Shown here: piece after piece, positions 60,535 to 64,000 of the stretch
How positions within the stretch are numbered: position 1 is the stretch's first letter
Layout: each line of letters starts with the position of its first letter
NCBI RefSeq assembly: GCF_015291625.1
Contig: NZ_CP030047.1
Span: 1,798,001 to 1,862,000 of the forward strand
DNA: 64,000 nucleotides
Origin: Bradyrhizobium sp. CCBAU 53421
GTDB taxonomy: Bacteria > Pseudomonadota > Alphaproteobacteria > Rhizobiales > Xanthobacteraceae
Direction of reading: 5' to 3'
Notes under the pieces: model-generated
What the model was told of the DNA's origin: nothing
The model's database searches: none
The model's input: the letters and a program-made list of their open reading frames with translations, nothing else
Program-made: the position numbers and the translations under genes

Positions 60535-61017
60535 CTAATCCTGAGTCGCCACCAGCGCCTTCATCGTGGCGCCGGCGGCGAGCGCGGCGTCGTTCGGATC
60601 GATCTCGATCTGCAGGCCGCGCTGGCCGCCATTGACGAACACGGTGACATGGGTGAGCGCGGTCTCGTCGATCGCGGTCGGCACCTTCTTTTTCTGGCCG
60701 AACGGGCTGATGCCGCCGACATGGTAGCCGGTCAGCCGCTCGGCATCGGCCGGGCGCATCATCCTGGCCGACTTGCCGCCGAGGGCTGCGGCAAGCTTCT
60801 TCATGCTGACCTCGCAGTCGGACGGCACCACGGCGCAGACCGGCTTGCCGTCGACCTCCGCCATCAGCGTCTTCAGCATGCGGTTCGGATCGACGCCGAG
60901 CGCCTCCGCCGCCTGCAGCCCGATGCTCTCGGCGCTGGAATCGTAGACATAGGTGTGGAGCCTGAAGGCAATGCCGAGCTTGCGCAGCGCCATCGTTGCT
61001 TGTGTCGAATTGGGCAT
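60535..61017 (-). CDS. ybaK: Cys-tRNA(Pro)/aminoacyl-tRNA deacylase, YbaK family
   Basis: This is a 160-aa cytoplasmic protein of the YbaK/EbsC editing family that hydrolyses misacylated Cys-tRNA(Pro). Seen are LMAEVDGKPVCAVVPSDCEV with the conserved Lys equivalent at MKTLMAEV, KKLAAALGGKSARMMRPADA, and GYHVGGISPFGQKKKVPTAI, the GGxSPxG signature. The start at 61017 is the family start; 18 upstream in-frame residues are not conserved. It is convergent with the quorum-sensing operon and divergent from purA. Confidence 0.93.
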   Translation of the reverse strand: MPNSTQATMALRKLGIAFRLHTYVYDSSAESIGLQAAEALGVDPNRMLKTLMAEVDGKPVCAVVPSDCEVSMKKLAAALGGKSARMMRPADAERLTGYHVGGISPFGQKKKVPTAIDETALTHVTVFVNGGQRGLQIEIDPNDAALAAGATMKALVATQD

Positions 61018-61366
61018 GGTCCGGGCCGGTTGATACGGCCGAATGATCGCCGCAATGGGCCCGCCGATCAATCGGACGTAGGGTCAGCCCGAGGCGGCGC
61101 CAACATTAAATTCTCGCCAGTCCGGCGCGGCCGGGCGCGACATGGAATTTTTGGGGGATATCAAAGGGTTGTCGCTCATCTAAAAGGCGTAAACGACCCC
61201 GTTCTTGCTTGCGCAGCCGACCCGCTTCCGTTATCCGGTAGGCGCCTTGCGTGTGCGCGGCCGGGCGCCGCGATTTGGGCTGGGCATATCATGCATGGTC
61301 GCTGTGGGCGGACGCGTTTTCGCCGCGATCGTGGTCTCTGAAACACCTGAAGGGAACATCTTCGCA
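61018..61366. other. Divergent ybaK-purA intergenic region
   Basis: About 350 bp hold the promoters for ybaK (leftward) and purA (rightward). I see no additional gene, repeat or convincing -35/-10 pair. An AGGGAA ribosome site for purA is at 61350-61355. Confidence 0.5.
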
Positions 61367-62659
61367 ATGGCCAATGTTGTCGTCGTCGGCGCCCAATGGG
61401 GTGACGAGGGGAAGGGCAAGATCGTCGACTGGCTGTCGGAACAGGCCGACATCGTCGTGCGCTTCCAGGGCGGCCACAATGCCGGCCATACGCTCGTGAT
61501 CAATGGCGAGACCTACAAGCTGGCGCTGCTGCCCTCCGGCGTGCTGCGCCCGAACAAGCTCGCGGTGATCGGCAATGGCGTGGTGTTCGATCCGCAGGCC
61601 TTCCTCGACGAGGTCGCCAAGCTGAAGGGCCAGGGCGTTGCCGTCGGACCGGACAATCTGCGGATCGCCGAGAACGTCACGCTGATCCTGCCGCTGCATC
61701 GCGAGCTCGACGCCCTGCGCGAATCCTCCAACGCCATCACCTCGATCGGAACCACCCGGCGCGGCATCGGCCCGGCCTATGAGGACAAGGTCGGTCGCCG
61801 GGCGATCCGCCTGATGGATCTCGCCGATCTCGATACTCTGCCGCACAAGATCGAACGCCTGCTGGCGCACCACAATGCGCTGCGCCGCGGCCTCAACCTC
61901 GCGGAGATCGACGGCAAGGGCATCCTGACCGAGCTCTCGGCGCTGGCGCCGAAGCTTTTGCCGTATGCCGAGACGGTGTGGCGGCTGCTCGACCTCAAGC
62001 GCCGCGAGGGCAAACGCATCCTGTTCGAGGGCGCGCAGGGCGCGCTGCTCGACGTCGATCACGGCACCTACCCCTATGTGACGTCGTCCAACACGGTGGC
62101 GGCGCAGGCCGCGACCGGCACCGGCCTCGGGCCGGGTGCGGTCGGCTATGTGCTCGGCATCTGCAAGGCCTACACCACCCGGGTCGGCCAGGGACCGTTC
62201 CCGACCGAGCTGAACGACGAGATCGGCGAGGAAATCGGCCGCCGCGGCAAGGAATTCGGCGTCAACACCGGGCGCAAGCGCCGGGTCGGCTGGTTCGACG
62301 CGATGCTGGTGCGACAGACTGTCCGCACCTGCGGAATTGCCGGGCTGGCGCTGACCAAGCTCGATATTCTCGACGGGTTCGACAGCATCAAGGTCTGCAT
62401 CGGCTACAAGCTCGACGGCAAGGAAATCGATCATCTGCCGGCGGGCGAGGGCGCGCAGGCCCGCATCGAGCCGATCTATGAGGTCATCGAGGGCTGGAAG
62501 CAGCCGACCGCCAATGCGCGGTCCTGGGCGGACCTGCCGGCTCAGGCCATCAAGTATGTCCGCCGGGTCGAGGAACTGGTGGGGTGCCCGGTCACCCTGC
62601 TTTCCACCAGTCCGGAACGTGAAGATACTATTCTGGTACAGAATCCGTTCGAGGCTTAA
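61367..62659 (+). CDS. purA: Adenylosuccinate synthetase
   Basis: This 430-aa enzyme joins IMP and aspartate with GTP to form adenylosuccinate, the first committed step to AMP. Visible are the P-loop-like GDEGKGK (12-18) with Asp13, the catalytic GGHNAGHT with His41, [30 protein letters not shown] and [11 protein letters not shown]. The start at 61367 gives the invariant [18 protein letters not shown] beginning; the longer frame to 61205 is noncoding. Confidence 0.97.
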   Translation: MANVVVVGAQWGDEGKGKIVDWLSEQADIVVRFQGGHNAGHTLVINGETYKLALLPSGVLRPNKLAVIGNGVVFDPQAFLDEVAKLKGQGVAVGPDNLRIAENVTLILPLHRELDALRESSNAITSIGTTRRGIGPAYEDKVGRRAIRLMDLADLDTLPHKIERLLAHHNALRRGLNLAEIDGKGILTELSALAPKLLPYAETVWRLLDLKRREGKRILFEGAQGALLDVDHGTYPYVTSSNTVAAQAATGTGLGPGAVGYVLGICKAYTTRVGQGPFPTELNDEIGEEIGRRGKEFGVNTGRKRRVGWFDAMLVRQTVRTCGIAGLALTKLDILDGFDSIKVCIGYKLDGKEIDHLPAGEGAQARIEPIYEVIEGWKQPTANARSWADLPAQAIKYVRRVEELVGCPVTLLSTSPEREDTILVQNPFEA

Positions 62660-62694
62660 CGGGATATTACCTATATCCCACCAATTGTGTGGAA

Positions 62695-64000
62695 ATGGCT
62701 GACTACTACCCGCTGATCGCCCGTGCCATCGCCGGACTGGACCCCAACGCTCCCGGCGAAGCCCGCCGCGCGCTCTACGCGCGGGCGCGGACGGCGTTGA
62801 TCCAGCAACTTCGCGGCGTGCAGCCGCCGCTCTCGGAGTCCGAGATCACCCGCGAGCGGCTGTCGCTGGAAGAGGCGGTCCGCAAGGTCGAGTCCGAGGC
62901 CGCGCAGCGCGCCCGCGAGGCCTCGCGTCCTGGCGGCGGGGCCCGCGGCAGCGACCCGCTGCGCCGTGCCAATCCGCGGCCGCCCGAGCCGAATTCCGCC
63001 GACACTGCCGCGCGCCCGCGGCCGCCCGCCGAGCAGCGCCCGCCGCGCAATTTGCGTCCCGACGCGCCGCCGCCGGCCCCACCGCGGCCGCAGAACCCGC
63101 CGGTCCCAGCCGGCTCCGATACCCAGCCGCCGCAGACCCGGCCGGCGCCGCCGCGCCGCGGTCCCGAAGGCGCGCAGCCGCCGGTGCCGCCGGCGGCCCC
63201 GGGCGTGCGCGGCTTCCGCGACATCACTGCCGATGCCGACGATCTCGGCCGTGCCGCGGCGCAGGCCAGCCGCAACGCGCGCAAGACCTACGCCAACGTG
63301 CCGTCGCCCTCGCCGGAATTCGACCGGCTCGAGCCGAGCCTGGAAAACCGCGGCGGCGATCCCGAGACGCCCTATTCCTACGAAGAGTCGATCGAGGAAG
63401 CGGAACGCTACACCCCGCAGCCGCCCCAGGCGCCGCCGCCACGCTCGCGAGTCGGCAATGGCGAGCGTGAGCCGAAGCGGCCGCGCGTCGGTTCGATGTT
63501 CCCGTTCAAGACCGCGATCGCGATCGGCATCCTGCTGATCCTGGTCGGCACCGGCTTTCTGTTCCACCAGCAGGCCGCCACCCTTGTCAGCAGCCTGTTC
63601 AAACCCTCCGCCCCGGTCGAAGCGCCGAAGGATGCCGCGGCGACGCCGTCGAGCAAGAAGATCACCGACCGTGTCGGCCAGCCGTCGTCGGGCGAGCCGG
63701 TCGCTCCGGTGGCGCAGCGCGTGGTGCTCTATGACGAGGACCCGTCGGATCCGAAGGGCAAGCAATATGTCGGCTCGGTAGTCTGGCGCACCGAGCAGGT
63801 CAAGGGATCGGGCAACCAGAAGCCCGACATCGCGGTGCGCGCCGACATCGACATCCCCGATCGCAAGTTCAAGATGACGATGTCGTTCCGCCGCAACACC
63901 GATTCATCGCTGCCGGCGAGCCATACCGCGGAATTGACCTTCATCCTACCGCAGGACTTCGCCAATGGCGGCGTCGGCAACGTGCCGGGCATCCTGATGA
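62695..64000 (+). CDS. Proline-rich single-pass membrane protein (3' end cut by window edge)
   Basis: The frame opens at the ATG 62695 (MADYYPLIARAIAGLDPNAP) and runs off the window. The visible 435 residues comprise an N-terminal helical segment (about 1-75), a Pro/Arg-rich low-complexity region (about 78-170) and a charged stretch. One membrane helix follows near 270-292 (TAIAIGILLILVGTGFLFHQ), then a predicted outside domain (DIAVRADIDIPDRKFKMTMS). Similar proteins sit next to purA in Bradyrhizobium genomes as I recall, but no function is known. It is 35 bp after purA. Confidence 0.8.
   Translation, partial: MADYYPLIARAIAGLDPNAPGEARRALYARARTALIQQLRGVQPPLSESEITRERLSLEEAVRKVESEAAQRAREASRPGGGARGSDPLRRANPRPPEPNSADTAARPRPPAEQRPPRNLRPDAPPPAPPRPQNPPVPAGSDTQPPQTRPAPPRRGPEGAQPPVPPAAPGVRGFRDITADADDLGRAAAQASRNARKTYANVPSPSPEFDRLEPSLENRGGDPETPYSYEESIEEAERYTPQPPQAPPPRSRVGNGEREPKRPRVGSMFPFKTAIAIGILLILVGTGFLFHQQAATLVSSLFKPSAPVEAPKDAAATPSSKKITDRVGQPSSGEPVAPVAQRVVLYDEDPSDPKGKQYVGSVVWRTEQVKGSGNQKPDIAVRADIDIPDRKFKMTMSFRRNTDSSLPASHTAELTFILPQDFANGGVGNVPGILM

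Noticed and set aside
60514..60536. Short AGCGTTTTCGAGCGAAGTGG sequence as an attachment site
   Set aside because: It is a fragment of a dispersed element also present near 53100, with no integrase or mobile-element border nearby.

Overview
The window looks like chromosomal DNA of a Bradyrhizobium-type alphaproteobacterium. It is GC-rich throughout and packed with the dispersed palindromes typical of that group. The genes fit too: a hmu heme-uptake locus with an IsdG-type heme oxygenase, a divergent LuxR/LuxI pair of the kind found in Bradyrhizobium, DUF992 proteins, and 22-kDa-type outer-membrane beta-barrels. The genus is inferred from recall of families; no search was run. No rRNA, tRNA, CRISPR array, prophage or intact insertion sequence was recognised.

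Layout. 1-5 kb: partial GNAT acetyltransferase, PAS membrane sensor, DUF486 membrane protein, two tiny membrane proteins, a glutathione S-transferase and an aspartate aminotransferase. 5-15.5 kb: tandem DUF992 exported proteins, an epoxide-hydrolase-like enzyme divergent from a LysR regulator, an EF-G paralogue with altered GTPase motifs, a DUF1275 protein, aroE, a tandem pair of exported proteins of unknown function and lldD. 15.6-26 kb: a 57-aa conserved protein, glmM, a remnant of a fosmidomycin-resistance-type transporter beside a dispersed repeat, two outer-membrane proteins, GST, GNAT, serC and serA (with a probable serC leader) and a thiolase. 26-32 kb: a MarR/EmrB-type efflux pair with duplicated operators, a MuiA-like protein and a phytase-like esterase.

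32-40.7 kb is a complete heme acquisition locus. hemP-hmuTUV runs leftward. hmuR (TonB receptor), hmuQ (heme oxygenase), hutX (heme carrier), exbB, exbD and tonB run rightward. A 17-bp palindrome lies in the divergent intergenic region. Together these genes provide outer-membrane binding, TonB energy, periplasmic capture, inner-membrane import and cytoplasmic heme degradation. 40.9-45.4 kb is a leftward sugar-type ABC importer (two permeases and a Tat-exported binding protein, no ATPase) with a 2-hydroxyacid dehydrogenase. 45.6-57 kb holds a chemoreceptor, an NTF2-like protein, LysR, two paralogous EamA transporters, an HD phosphohydrolase, DUF1330, a TetR/membrane-protein pair with a clear operator, a second FMN hydroxyacid oxidase, an orphan MlaD protein and an XRE-like regulator.

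57.4-60.5 kb is the most interesting block. A LuxR-type receptor is divergent from a LuxI-type acyl-homoserine-lactone synthase across a 19-bp perfect inverted repeat. luxI overlaps a cytochrome P450 gene by 41 bp, and the P450 stop codon overlaps the start of an 86-aa protein of unknown function. This suggests a quorum-sensing operon that makes an oxidised product or a modified signal. The window ends with ybaK, purA and a partial proline-rich membrane protein. Dispersed repeats occupy many intergenic gaps, including five copies of one roughly 105-bp palindromic family.
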